Source of the DNA: Paramecium pentaurelia
Taxonomy: Eukaryota > Ciliophora > Oligohymenophorea > Peniculida > Parameciidae
Reading direction: 5' to 3'
DNA: 64,000 nt
Assembly: GCA_905183005.1 (NCBI GenBank)
Contig: CAJJDO010000098.1
Span: 62,001-126,000 of the forward strand
Shown here: positions 11,677 to 23,395 of the stretch, in pieces
How positions within the stretch are numbered: the stretch's first letter is position 1
Layout of the letters: every line of letters begins with the position of its first letter
Notes under the pieces: model-generated
Databases searched by the model: none
The model's input: only the letters and a program-made list of their open reading frames with translations
Told to the model about the DNA's origin: nothing
Made by a program: the position numbers and the translations under genes

Positions 11677-12150
11677 ATGTCAATAACAAGATAGAATCAT
11701 CATTGTATGACAAGTTTTAGGAATGTAACTTTTAGAAGTGATTATCGTTAATTTTCTTTGTCAGATCCTAGAAGATTAGAAATGATAGTAAAATAGTTTT
11801 CAGTTCCTTATTAACCAAAGGGTGCTTCACTATCTAAAATTAAAAAGAAGGTTGAAATATAAAAATATTGCAATATTGATTTGCGTAAAAGGTCAATTAC
11901 TTTAGAAGCTGTTCAATCAGATAGAGTATAAAGTAAAGAAGATTCATCATCAAACAATGAGAGCACATGTTAAGATAAAGGAACTTATAAATTAATGCCT
12001 TAAGTTCAAACATAACGTTAAATAAAACCTTCTATTTAATCTCAATTCTTAACTAAAATTCTGAAAGAATCAAACAATAAGAAAATAACATAGCCAAAAT
12101 TTATATTAAAGAAAAACTAAGTTAATGTTCTAACAATATAAAATAAATGA
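11677..12150 (+). CDS. Small basic protein, unknown
   Basis: 157 residues, single exon. It is Lys/Ser/Gln-rich (LSDPRRLEMIVKQF, KGASLSKIKKKVEIQK) with no recognised domain and is probably disordered. It lies 31 bp after the preceding stop (through a TA repeat) and 16 bp before the stop of the oppositely oriented RMP1-like gene. Confidence 0.7.
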
Positions 12151-12166
12151 ATGGATATATATAATC

Positions 12167-12583
12167 TCAAGAAATTATTTATGGATTTGTGCTTGTTTTG
12201 CCTTATTCCATTTGATTAATTATATTTTTTATATGATCAAAGCATGCCTATATTCTACTTATAGCACCAAAAGTTAAGAGTTAAAATTGGATGAGTAATT
12301 TTCTTTTTATATTTCCTGTTATAATATAAGAGAGTGTTAATAAAAATGATTAAGTCTTCTCAATTTATTCAATTACTTCTGGTCCTTATAAAGAATTTTC
12401 TTTAATTTATTATGTACATGATTGAATAATTCTAGTTGTTTGTTTATTAAACTTTTTGAGCATTCTAAATTCTTGAAAATGTCTTAATTGATTCGCTAAT
12501 TTATATATTAACTTTTATAGTAATAGCTGTTCAATCTTAATAAGTCTGAGTTATTGAATGATTTCAATGTATTAATTAATCAT
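12167..12583 (-). CDS. RNase MRP protein RMP1/NEPRO-like
   Basis: 138 residues, no intron. LLQKLIYKLANQLRHFQEFRMLKKFNKQ matches in pattern the N-terminal helix pair of yeast Rmp1 and animal NEPRO, where a conserved N-Q-H/L-R motif contacts MRP RNA. The second half, FLLTLSYIITGN then a LLTFGAISRIQACFDHI helix, matches the 'L-S-x-L-I-x-x-G-F' helix of that family. Length fits RMP1. The assignment rests on motif spacing seen by eye, so it is moderate. The gene fits exactly into a 450-bp slot between two plus-strand genes, with 16 and 17 bp to spare. Confidence 0.5.
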
Positions 12584-12600
12584 AATTTAATTATATAACA

Positions 12601-13740
12601 ATGCTAGTGAATTAATCAACTTGTAGTGAATCAGCAACAACATCTATTTAAAAGACTTAAGATTAAGAAGTAAAATGATATAATAATTGTAGCAAATGAA
12701 AACAACGATATTTTAATTGGAAGAAGAGATTTCAGGATTGAAGGGACAAATAAAAGTATTATGATTATTGAAAATAGATGTGGGAAGAGAAGTATGAAGA
12801 ATAGGAACGAATCCATAATAGAGAGATAGTGTAATTAAAGTGCAATTTAGATAATTCTATATTTGAGGATTAGCGTTGTGATGAAAATGATCTTTAAGTT
12901 ATATAAGAAGAGACTGAATTTTATCAAAAGAGTTTAGGATAATCAGAAGTCACACCTTGCAAGATAGAAACCAATAATTTATTGAAGATTCTAGATCAAA
13001 TTGAAATGGATGATACAATAGATTTATAATGTGATTAGGAGACATTCATAGTATATAAAGTTACCAAATTAGTAGAGATGATTTAGAAGATGGAATTAGA
13101 ATTAGATGATTGGAAAAGGAATTATTGGATATTAGAGAAGAAATTAAATCAGATATTGTTATAACAATAAGATAAATTACTGAAGTAGGGATCTGAAGAG
13201 ATAGAAATTGAATTTGATTTTGATAAGAAGAAGCTTATTACAAAGAATCAAGAGAACAAAACTATTAAACACAACGATGATGTTTAAGTATTACTTGATG
13301 AAATTAAACGACTAAAATAATTAAATGCAGAATTGATATAATAATAAAAGTCTATGACTAAATAAATGCTTGAGCAATTGATTATTAAATAAATGAAGAG
13401 TGATTCTAAAAATAGATGCTTGACTTAAGTTAGTGAACCAGGAGTGAAATAATAAACAGTCATAAGAAATAATAATAGTCAACATTATAAACAACTTAAT
13501 AAATCACCTCATGTTGAACCTCGTAATCACTATTTTAGTCAATATTTTTAAGCTCAATAACATCATTAACAATTAAGTATGAGAATTCAACCTCAAACTA
13601 ATAATTTGAACATTAATCAATCAAATCATTCATATGAATAACCTAAAACTTCAACACCAACAATTTATGCAACTCCAGTAATGATAAAATATACAAATGG
13701 AAGTCCTTTCAATCAAGCAAATAAAATATTACAATTCTGA
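12601..13740 (+). CDS. Coiled-coil protein
   Basis: 364 residues, two introns (23 and 22 nt). Heptad-rich segments lie at about 20-60 (MKTTIFQLEEEISGLKG, EEKYEEQERIHNRE) and about 140-240 (VEMIQKMELELDDWKR, LLDEIKRLKQLNAELI). The C-terminal 110 residues are Asn/Gln/Ser-rich and likely disordered. No further domain was seen. It could be a structural or centrosomal/cytoskeletal protein; function is not assigned. It ends 32 bp before the carboxypeptidase start. Confidence 0.8.
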
Positions 13741-13772
13741 AATTAAACTAAGTTCCGTTTTTATTATATATT

Positions 13773-14899
13773 ATGAAAATTGCAATAATTGTCATATTGA
13801 GCCTATCATTAGTATTTGCAACTAAGTTTAGTAGTAAATACCACACAACAGCAGAAATAAATGAGGAATTAGAATCTTTGAGTCGAAGTTGCTCATTCTT
13901 ATCATTGTCTAATGCTTCCGATAGTCCATTAATTAAAGAAGTGAACATTAATAGAAATCAAAATAAAAAGTATAGAGGTATTATATTGAACTATAATATA
14001 AAGCTTATATTTTGTTTGGTGAACATCCAAGAGAATTGATTAGTCCAGAATCAGGAATTCATTTCTTGAATGATTTATGTTTTGAAAAAACTGACCCAAA
14101 AAACAAATAAATTTTAGATGATTTCGAATTAAGAATGATTTTGAATGCAAATCCTTTATCAAGATAGAAAGTAGAAGGAGGAGAATATTGTTTAAGAGAA
14201 AATGAAAATGGAGTTGATATTAATAGAAATTATGATGCACATTGGGAAAAGGTTTAAGATGATGTCAGATAAGTTACATCAGGACCAAATCCATTTTCTG
14301 AACCTGAAACAAGAGCAGTACGTGATTCATTAAAAGCATTTAATCCAGATATATTCTTAACTGTTCATTCTGGTACTTTAGGAATGTTTACACCTCATGC
14401 TTATTCAACAGATGCTGGTATATATATTTTATTGAATAATGTAGCTGAACAAAATGAAGAAAAAATGATGGATATTCTTAATGATATATCTGGTAAATAT
14501 TGTCCATCATGTGATGTTGGAGTTGCATCATAAGCTATTGGTTATTTAGCACCAGGAAGTTGTGTTGATTATGCCTATGATGAATTGAAAATTAGATATT
14601 CATTTGCTTTTGAAATCTATCATGGTTCTATTAATTTAGAAGAATAACTTAAATCTAGAACTCATTCTAGTTTCTTATAATTGACAGGATAACAATAATC
14701 AACTAAAAATAGAAAATTCGAACATAATAATAATCATTCTTGTTTCTTATAAACATCTTCCAAATATGATATGTCAAAAGAAGAATGTTTTGATTATTTC
14801 AATCCAGATAGTTCCTAATATGATTGGTATGTTTAAAATTGGACAGAAGCTTATTAAGAAATGTTATTAAAATTAGTCTAAGAAGAACAGCAATCATGA
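13773..14899 (+). CDS. Secreted zinc carboxypeptidase, M14 family
   Basis: 366 residues, one 26-nt intron. Residues 1-16 (MKIAIIVILSLSLVFA) are a signal peptide. Zinc ligands are in GEHPREL (HxxE) and TVHSGT (His); substrate-binding VDINRNYDAHW supplies the Asn-Arg pair, and FAFEIYHGS supplies the catalytic Glu. These are the M14 motifs in the right order. A compact prodomain-free layout suggests the A/B or protist extracellular subgroup, acting on C-terminal residues in food vacuoles, lysosomes or the medium (inference). It converges on the CDK-like gene with 16 bp between stops. Confidence 0.9.
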
Positions 14900-14915
14900 T
14901 GATAATAAACAATAA

Positions 14916-15860
14916 TCAATAATTATTTCTTATATCATCAAACCAATTATGCTTTAATAATTCTTTTGCTTAAGGTCTCTTTCCTGGATTAAATTGTAAC
15001 ATTGATTACAATATTTCCAAAGCCTTACGATCATGTTCTAATACAGGTATCACTTCAATTAAATCTTTCCCTATGAATTTTGGAAATGTCACTTTAAAAT
15101 GAGGCAACTTTGATAAACCAACATAAGAATTATCTGTTGGTGTTCCAAGTAACTAATATTTATTATATCTAAATATATACTTCCATCATTTTAAACAGCA
15201 TATCAACTTAACTATCTCCAGCCAATAATGGTCTACCTATTAAACATTCTGCCATTATACATCCAACAGCCCAAATATCTACTCCTGTTCCATAATTATC
15301 ATCTCCTAACATCAATTCTGGTGCTCTATACCAAAGAGTTGCTATTTCTTTTGTAAATTTAGGCATTGGAAATGGAAACACTCTTGAAAGTCCAAAATCT
15401 GCCAATTTCAAGGTCATTGTCTCATTCAATAGTATATTTTATGGTTTTAAATCTCTATGTAATACTCTACGACTATGACAAAAGGAAAGTCCTAATAATA
15501 TTTAGTAGACTATTAATTTAATAGTATTTAGTGATAAAGTTTAATTTTTATCTAAATATTTCCTTAAATCACATTACATTGATTCAAAAATCAATAATAT
15601 CTTCTTCTCTTACATAAAGTATTTTACTTCCAATAAACTAATAAATCAAAATTAAATTAATACTTTATTATATTTCCATGCTTCAATTTTTATAAAATTG
15701 CTATTTCTCTTATGGTTGTGCTTGGAACTCCTTCATCATCACAACTATCCAATTTCAATTTCTTTATAGCTACAACTTTTCCTCTTTTTTTATCAAATGC
15801 ACGAGTCACTATACCATATGTTCCTTCTCCTAATTTCTCCTCTTTGCTGAAGTTTTACAT
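14916..15860 (-). CDS. Cyclin-dependent-kinase-like protein kinase
   Basis: 296 residues, two introns (26 and 28 nt), about the length of a minimal CDK. It shows GEGTYG glycine loop, VAIKKLKL lysine, PSTTIREIAIL (the PSTAIRE cyclin-binding helix with Ala to Thr), HRDLKPQN, ADFGLSRVF, T-loop KFTKEIATLWYRAPE and DIWAVGCIMAE. The GDSQVDMLFKMMELLGTP segment is typical of CDK1/2/5-type kinases. The activation Thr lies in the KEIATLWYRAPE context but the usual 'YTHEVVT' is altered. Cyclin partner is unknown; a ciliate cell-cycle CDK is likely. Confidence 0.92.
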
Positions 15861-16209
15861 AAATTTATTATATTATATGCTTTCTTCTTAATCTACTTAC
15901 ATGTCTCTCAAACAATAATTATTGAAATTTTATCTCTTGTAACTTACTTTAGAATCCTGTCAATTTTGTTCATTTTTCACTCTAATTTAACTAAATTATT
16001 TTTCTTAAGACTTATCATAAAATTACTTTTTTTAAAAGGTGCCAAATAGATTAGTAGTCTCTACATTCTAACTTTTAATAAATTGTAATACTTTAGTCCA
16101 AAATAATTGAACTTTTAATTAGAAATATTTATACAGTAAAATTAGATATTTCATAAAAGTAAATATCTATTAACATCAATTTTATAATATTTAATATCAT
16201 TATTGATTT
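15861..16209. promoter_or_regulatory. Divergent AT-rich intergenic region
   Basis: It separates the starts of the minus-strand CDK-like gene and the plus-strand gene at 16210. It is A/T-rich with no motif that I can name. Confidence 0.4.
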
Positions 16210-17056
16210 ATGAATCAATAATTATTATAATTCGAAGCACTTTATGAATTAAATTTTAAAGATAAGAGTAAATTCTGTTTAGTTGACAGTTTGGTTAAGA
16301 AAATCTAGAAAAGGTTTCATCTACAAGATCTGTATTTTATGGAGAATTCATAAGATCTATAATATCTGATTATCTTAATGAATTATTTAACTCTTGTAAT
16401 AAGAGATAGGTTACAAATTATGAATAATATTAATGATTAAAGCAATAGTAATTGGATGTGTTAAAGTAAATATATTAACTTTAATGACATAAGTAATTAT
16501 AAAATAGATTTCTAGTTGAAATATAAAATAAAATTCCATTTAAATATATAGATATTTTAATAGAAGCGAAATTAAATCTTGAGCAATATTAAGATAATAA
16601 AAAAAAGATTGATATAGATTATTTATAAATTACTATATAATTTTCTTACTTATTATTATTTGATGTTTCATTTCCTAATTACTTTATATGGCATTTGCTA
16701 AAATATCGTTAATATTTATGTAGGTAAACTTAGATTAAAGAAATTTATTAAAAGATAATTTCCTAAAGAATCATACTATATAGGAAATTAGCTCATTATT
16801 TAGATATATAGAGTATGTTTTAATATAGAATTGATAACAAAGATTTTTATTATAATTAAATATTAATCTTTCCAATAATTTTGGTCTCCTTTTTACATAT
16901 AAATTACACCATCAAATTTATATTCCATCATATCATAAATAAGTGATTCTTCTTAACTAATATAGAATTAATAAGATTGCAAAAGTATTATGTTTAAATA
17001 AGAAATATTAAAGGTTTTCAACTTAGAAAAAATTGTCGTCTATTTAATAATATTGA
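16210..17056 (+). CDS. Unknown protein, about 242-244 residues
   Basis: A spliced model with introns of 20, 33, 36 (or 42) and 23 nt gives one uninterrupted reading: FEALYELNFKDKSKF, SSTRSVFYGEFIRS, DILIEAKLNLEQYQ, RKLAHYLDIQSMFQYR, and a basic end CLNKKYQRFSTQKK. Without splicing, a different frame is open for about 347 codons, but its codon use is worse. Splicing of the third intron is ambiguous. No domain recognised; two hydrophobic stretches (QFSYLLLFDVSF, LIFPIILVSFLHI) may be buried helices. If the introns are wrong the locus is a decayed gene. Confidence 0.45.
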
Positions 17057-17362
17057 ATATTAATTATTAAAATGGTTGCCTTAGATATTTTTAATTTAAT
17101 TTTTAATATTATATGACAAAGGCTTACTTAATTAGTATTCATTCTGAAAAGTATAGACAATAATTTACTAATGAAAAAGTTTTCAAAGACCATTTGAATG
17201 AATATTAATAAAAATTCACATCATTTAATATTTATTACAAAGTATTTTGATTAAGTTATATAAATTATCGCCTGTAAATTCGTATAGGTTTCATTTACTT
17301 ATTGTGTATAAGTTAAAGAACATATGAAAATTATTTTATTAAATATTTTCTATTCTTAGATT
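17057..17362. other. Intergenic stretch before the histidine kinase
   Basis: AT-rich DNA of 306 bp between two plus-strand genes. I see no additional gene or named motif. Confidence 0.4.
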
Positions 17363-20151
17363 ATGAAAATTGGAATACAACAAAGATTCATAATATGCAA
17401 TCTAATTGCATCCATTCTATTTTTGATTTTGGGACTTACTTAACTTATCAATACATTAGATTCTGGACTATTTATTATTGTGGATCTCATATTTTCTTTA
17501 ACTTTTTTATTGTTAGACTACAAATAAAAGTTTATTTGTTTAAAAGGAGATTATTATTTAGCTTTAACTCAATTAGTTATGCAAATAGTTCAAATTGAAA
17601 TGACGATAATCACTTAATAGAAGGTATGTATAGTCTTTTAAATAAAGGGAATTTTCATATTTATAATATTGAAACTTTTAGCCTTGACTAAGGTTCTCAG
17701 AGTATAATTGCTATAGAAATTAATATACTTTATAGTACTCATATATTCAATCATAAGATTCAATGAGTATTAGTATCCAATATCTTATTTAGGATTGATA
17801 TTTACACCAATTCTTATGGTAATGTGATTATTATAATTGTAGTTACAAGAATAAAGTGATGAAAATGATCTTTTGATGTTATTGAAGGATATCTTACCAT
17901 TGCCTTTGTTAGTGATAGATAAATCATCTCGGAAGCCAATGTATCATACTAAGGCTTTGGAAAATGAATATAAATATAATACATCACACTCAGAAGAATT
18001 TATTGAATGTTTGAATCACTTTTTTTCAGACAATAAAATCAAACTCTAAATGTTATTTGATAATTCAAAAGACTTTTTATACAATCCATAAACTAGATTT
18101 AGATCCATATTTACAGAAATAATGGATAATTGTTAATATTTAGCATAAAGTCCTTTGTTTCAAAAGTTCAAAGATTTACATGAACCTAATAATGACAATG
18201 ATGAGTAGATGGAAGAACAAAAAAAATAGCAATTTGATTAAGTTCATGATTTTATGATAGATACTCCTAAATATCAATAGTTTAATAGAATTCCTATATA
18301 ATTAAGTGAGGAAACTCCTAAAAATCAAAAATCAAAAATTATGGAAGAATTCTTAATATAGAGTTAAAGTTAAAGAAATATTTGTGTAAATGAATTGAAA
18401 AAGAAAAGATTGAAATTATTTTTTAATCATTGTTTTTGGAATAAGAATGAAGCTTTTCTTTTGATATTTTAAAATAAAGAAATTGAAAAATCATTAACTT
18501 AATTTTAATAACAATTAATAGAATAAAAATAAATATGTGAAAATAAAGATATGATTCTTGCAACTGTTTTTCATGATTTTAAAACACCTATAAATGGAAT
18601 AGTTGCCATTTTAGAAACCTTAGAAAGTAAATAGGATTTAAATCCATAAGAGAAATACTATCTTAATATTATTAGAAAGAATGTTTATCTTATGTTATAT
18701 ATGATTTATGATATATAGGATTATGCAAGAATAGAAAAGAATTAATTAAGACTTTGTATTAGTGATTTTTATATTAATGAATTGATAGATGAAGTTATTG
18801 AAACCATATCTATTTCAGCAGAATAAAAAGGAGTTGAAATTAAAACATATTATGACATTCCTTTTTATCAAGTTCATTCTGATCCAAATAGAATCAAATA
18901 AATTATAATGAATATATTATCGAATTCTCTTAAATTCACAGAAAAAGGCAGTATAACAATAACTGTCTAATCTTTAAATACAGATAAATCTTAAAATATA
19001 AAGAGAAGTAATTCCTCCAAAAACATTAGTTTTTTAAATGCTAATCAATCAATTTCTTAGATTCGAAAGTCTCTATAAGGCAAACATCCAACTATGTCTT
19101 TTAATAAACTTGTATATACAATCTCAATTGAAGATACAGGTTGTGGAATTGCTGATTCAGTAAAACCACAATTATTTAATTTGTTTGCTACTTTCTCATC
19201 ATAAAAAATAGAAAATAAGAATGGTACTGGAATAGGTTTAATGGTCTGTAAAAAACTTGTAAGTTTATTAGGACCATTAGATACAATTGATTTGTAAAGT
19301 GAATTAAATGTAGGAACAAAAATGACATTTTAGATATATGCTAAATTATAAGATAATACTTATAGATCATCAAATTATGTTAGTTGTTTTAAATAAGAAA
19401 ACAGTTCTTAACATTTAAGTAATTTTCAAAATGATGAATCTCCTAATGCAAAAGATAAATTATATCAATAATCCTTATTTGTTAGATCATCTTATCTTAG
19501 ATTATACACAAAACCTATAGATAAGGCAGAAACAGAGATGTATGAACCTTCATTAGAAGATGCTGATCAAACTAAATCAAAAAATATTTTATAATTTTAA
19601 TCATTAAGTTAGAAAACTTAATTATAAAAATGTTTACAATAAAAAGATCCCTTAGAAGTATAAGATCCTAAGTTTATAATACAATAATTACTTCAGAGTT
19701 AAAAATTTGGTATTTTAATAGTTGATGATCAAGCATTTAATTTGCTTGCTTTTAAAATATTATTATAAAATTTAATACCTTAAGTAGATGTAATTGAAGC
19801 TTATAATGGATAATAAGCAATAATTAAAGTAATTATTGAATAATAATTTTAGTTATAAGAATAATAAAAGAGTTTAAATATAAAATATGTTTTTATGGAT
19901 TTGCAAATGCCAATTTTAAATGGATGGCAAGCAGCCGAAAAAATTCGTAAAATGGTATTAAATTATTTAATTCTATATAGATTGATAATAAAGAAATTGA
20001 TAATATAAAATTGATAGCTTTATCAGGATTTGATGATGAATCTTAATAGGAGAAATGTGAAAAATCGGGATTCGATGCATTTCTTTCAAAACCAATTAGA
20101 ATTGAAATGATTTCAGAAGTGTTTTATCAACTTGAAAAGAATTTTGATTGA
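17363..20151 (+). CDS. Membrane hybrid histidine kinase with receiver domain
   Basis: 912 residues, two introns (24 and 26 nt). Residues about 1-165 hold several hydrophobic segments (LIASILFLILGLTQL, LIFSLTFLLLD, GIFIFIILKLLAL), giving probably five to six membrane spans. The HisKA box is VFHDFKTPINGI (phosphoacceptor His). The ATPase domain shows N-box NILSNSLKFTEKG, G1 EDTGCGIAD and G2 KNGTGIGLMVCKKL. The C-terminal receiver has ILIVDDQ acidic pocket, phosphoacceptor Asp in FMDLQMPILNGW and Lys in LSKPIR. The H-box is His-Asp-Phe instead of His-Glu-Leu. No HPt domain is present, so a separate phosphotransfer protein is expected. Ligand unknown. Confidence 0.93.
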
Positions 20152-20342
20152 TTTTGAATAATAATTTATTCACTTAACTTTCGTTTCATTTTATTTTTTA
20201 AAAAAAAAGAAAAAGATTGAAATAAATTCATTAAAATTATATGAAATTGAATAAAGATTTGTATAAGTTTGTCCTAGTTGATTATATCTATCTTTTTAAT
20301 TTGGTTATATGTGGTCTAAATGTTACTATTAATAAATTTAAA

Positions 20343-22240
20343 ATGAATCGAACTATTCGATTAAATTAAAGAGTTCCATATTCTCTTAATTAATCTATGA
20401 CAAATGGATTACCAGTGCTTAATTAAGATAATACAAATTTTTGCACATCTTAATTTTATAGGAGAAGAATATCACAAAAATATTAAGACTCTCCAAGCAA
20501 TGAAATTTTAACAGGAAGAGTTTAATTACCATTTTAAAAAGATGTAGAATAATTGAAAGAAGAAATTATGTCATTAAAAAAGGAGAATCAAAAACTCAAA
20601 CATTTAAACTAATAATTATGCTTTTAGATAAAACTTGATGAGGTAATCAATTATTTATTTATAATAGAAAGAGTAATTTGAGAAACGAACCACTTAAGAG
20701 TTATCTGATGATTAAATAACTTCGAATCAAAACTAAAGACTTGCAGAGAAATTAAAATAAGCTCGTTTGTTAATACAAGAGAAATAGATTGAAATTGATA
20801 ATCTCAAAAAAAGTACACGTTATATGCGACTTTAAGAAATGGAAGTATTGTGCTTATTGATATTCAAAGAACGAATTATGTACAACTAAATTAAAGTTTG
20901 AGTTTTTAAACAAGTAATTCAACGAAATTTTAAAGACTGAAAGTGATGTGAATAAATTTTAAAAGTTAACAGTTCAAACAATTGAATTAGAAGAATAATT
21001 GAGATAATTTTAAAATTCACACTAAAAACAAAAGAAAAAGATATTAAATTTAAGATAAGAGTTATTGACATGTTAAGCAATGAAAGACAAATATAAAAAG
21101 TAATATGAATAAGCATAAACAGATTTTGAAAAATTTAAGAAAGATCATGAATAAGAAATATAAAAGAAAAATAAATATAAAGAAACTATAGAGAATCTTA
21201 ATTAATAATTAAGTGATAAATAAGGAAAAATATAATCATTAGAAAATGATTTAAATAAGTAGAAAATGCTTGTTTCTTAGAAATAACGTTAATTTAAAGA
21301 ATTAGAAGATTAATATTAAACAAAAAAATCATGGCTTACAAATAAAAGAGAAGCTCCTTCAATATTTTAAGAAATATTAGATGAAAAAGTAAATAAAAAT
21401 AATATAATAATAACAGATGATGATGAAATGATTTCATCTGTTAAAGTAGGATCAGATTCTAAAATTGTATTTGATGATGATATAAAAGAGAAATCTTAAA
21501 TTATACCAAATCGTATAAGTATAGAATCTGCTAAAGAAGAATAAAAACCTTAATAAATTATAAATTCTATTTAAGAAACTGAATAGATAAAATAAAAACT
21601 TCCAAGAGTTAATTTTTGTGATGTTGAAAATATTGGAAAATTCTTAAAATATTAATTATTATAAGAAAAGATTCCTATTGAAGATATTCATTCATTTTTT
21701 AATTAAAAATAGGAAATTACAATTATAGAATTAGTGGATATATTATCAGCATATCCATTTAATATTTAAGATAATAAATAAGCATTATTATTAGCTCGTT
21801 ATTTAATTGAGGATAATTCATAATAATTTGTTGATTATAGACCTTAATAATTGAATGATGTATGTATCATAAAAAGTGTATTAAAGAATGTAATAGGAAA
21901 ATATATAATAATGAGTGAAGAATAATAATAAAATATAATGTTATCAATTGCTTAATAGGTATGGAAATTTAGATAGTTAATTGTTGAATAAATTAAAATG
22001 AATTTACAAAAAAAAACAAACTCTTAGTTTTGTGAATTTTGTGATGAAAATGATTTTAAAAGTGCTTTATAAAGTAGTAATATTGTATTAGATGATAAAT
22101 AAAAGGAATTTTTGGGATAATTTATTTTCAAAGAATTTAATGGAAATAAACTATTTGATTATAAAGGTCTGATTGATAAATTTGGATTTACCCTTTAGTC
22201 TAATTCACCATCAAAAGTTGACATTTAATAGCCTCATTGA
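20343..22240 (+). CDS. Long coiled-coil protein
   Basis: 615 residues, two 25-nt introns. After a basic N-terminus, residues about 60-350 are almost continuous coiled coil (VEQLKEEIMSLKKENQKL and following Lys/Glu/Gln heptads). Residues about 390-615 look partly globular (FCDVENIGKFLK, ITIIELVDILSAYPF, LLLARYLIED) and contain regularly spaced helices recalling EF-hand-like or calponin-like folds, but I cannot assign one. It is likely a structural cytoskeletal or basal-body protein; this is inference. It starts 191 bp after the histidine kinase. Confidence 0.8.
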
Positions 22241-22367
22241 TCAAATTAATTTTATATGCTGAATATTTTCATCCAATAATTAAAAAATACATAAAAGATA
22301 TATTACGCGTATTAAAAGTCACTCATTAAAGAATGATTATGTAATATTTTTTAAATATCTAATTAAA

Positions 22368-22826
22368 ATGGGTCTTTGTATAACAAAACCAATTACAAAA
22401 AAACCTAAATCTCTCATTCGTCTTATCAAAGTTGAAAATGAGAATTAAAATTCAAAACCTACTACTTTGCCTGATCTTTATTAAAAGATACTATAATTAT
22501 GGGTGATGGTCGAAAAGAAATTGAATAAATTAGTACATTGTGATCGAACTCATAATATCTTAGAATTAAAGAAACAGATACAAAACATTTTGAATAAACA
22601 AAAAAATAATGTTGCTATTTCTGAAATAACAATAGGAATTATTGTTAATCGTATGGAAAAGATAGCCTTTGGGATTGAAGAATTAATAAGAGAAGAGTTA
22701 TTAAATGAAGAAATTGCTAATAAATTCAAACAATTCTATACTTAAATTCTTGAACTTTCTCTAGAATACCATAATTGGAAGAATATCTAAAATACAGATA
22801 AGACACAAGTATAAAGTTTTATTTGA
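22368..22826 (+). CDS. Small protein with N-myristoylation-type start, unknown
   Basis: 152 residues, no intron. It begins MGLCITKPITKK: Gly2 and Cys4 followed by basic residues form a classic dual N-myristoylation/palmitoylation signal, so peripheral membrane attachment is likely. The rest is helical and charged (LKKQIQNILNKQKNN, IEELIREELLNEEI). No enzymatic motif is visible. A DHHC palmitoyltransferase is encoded 25 kb away, but no link is implied. Confidence 0.75.
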
Positions 22827-23395
22827 ATTAACATATATATATTTCATACTTTATATCTTAAATAATCTAAATGACATAATTAGAATTAGAAAATTTAAAC
22901 TAATAATATCAAATGGTTACAAAGACATGATTACTAAACGATTTAAATAACCATTAAATTATTTTATTTATTACTAATTGCCATAATTATCTAATCAAAT
23001 AAGAAATAAGGAATACTTAATTTTAAAGTTTTAAATATTAAAGATGTTCAAGTTAAAAATATTACTAAATTATCATGTATTTTAGTAATATTTTTATTAT
23101 ATCATCAAAGTTTATTAATATATATTTAATTAAAATGATACATTCATATAAATTTAATCTTCTCCAATAGATATTATCAGTGTAAATATAATACATATTC
23201 TAAAGAAGTTGCTTTTCATTTATGTCATATTTTTATTGAAAATCCTTTTTAAAGAAAATAATTTGAGTATGGTATAAAATAAGAATTGCAGAATTCTTAC
23301 ACTTATATATTTTAATTTAATTACTAAATAAATTTATTATCTTGAATCAATTAGAAATTATAAAATGGAACTCACTATATTATTTAATAGTATAA
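22827..23395 (+). pseudogene. Unresolved coding-like stretch, probably gene relic
   Basis: Between two genes, one plus-strand frame reads protein-like segments (KYNTYSKEVAFHLCH, IENPFQRKQFEYG) but is broken by TGA and lacks a usable start. I found no intron set that repairs it. Another frame is open from 22938 for over 200 codons, but its composition is poor in charged residues. It looks like a decayed gene copy. Confidence 0.3.

Noticed and set aside
16210..17250. Pseudogene reading with several in-frame TGAs
   Set aside because: Phase-consistent introns remove each TGA and give a coherent C-terminus, so an intact gene is at least as likely.
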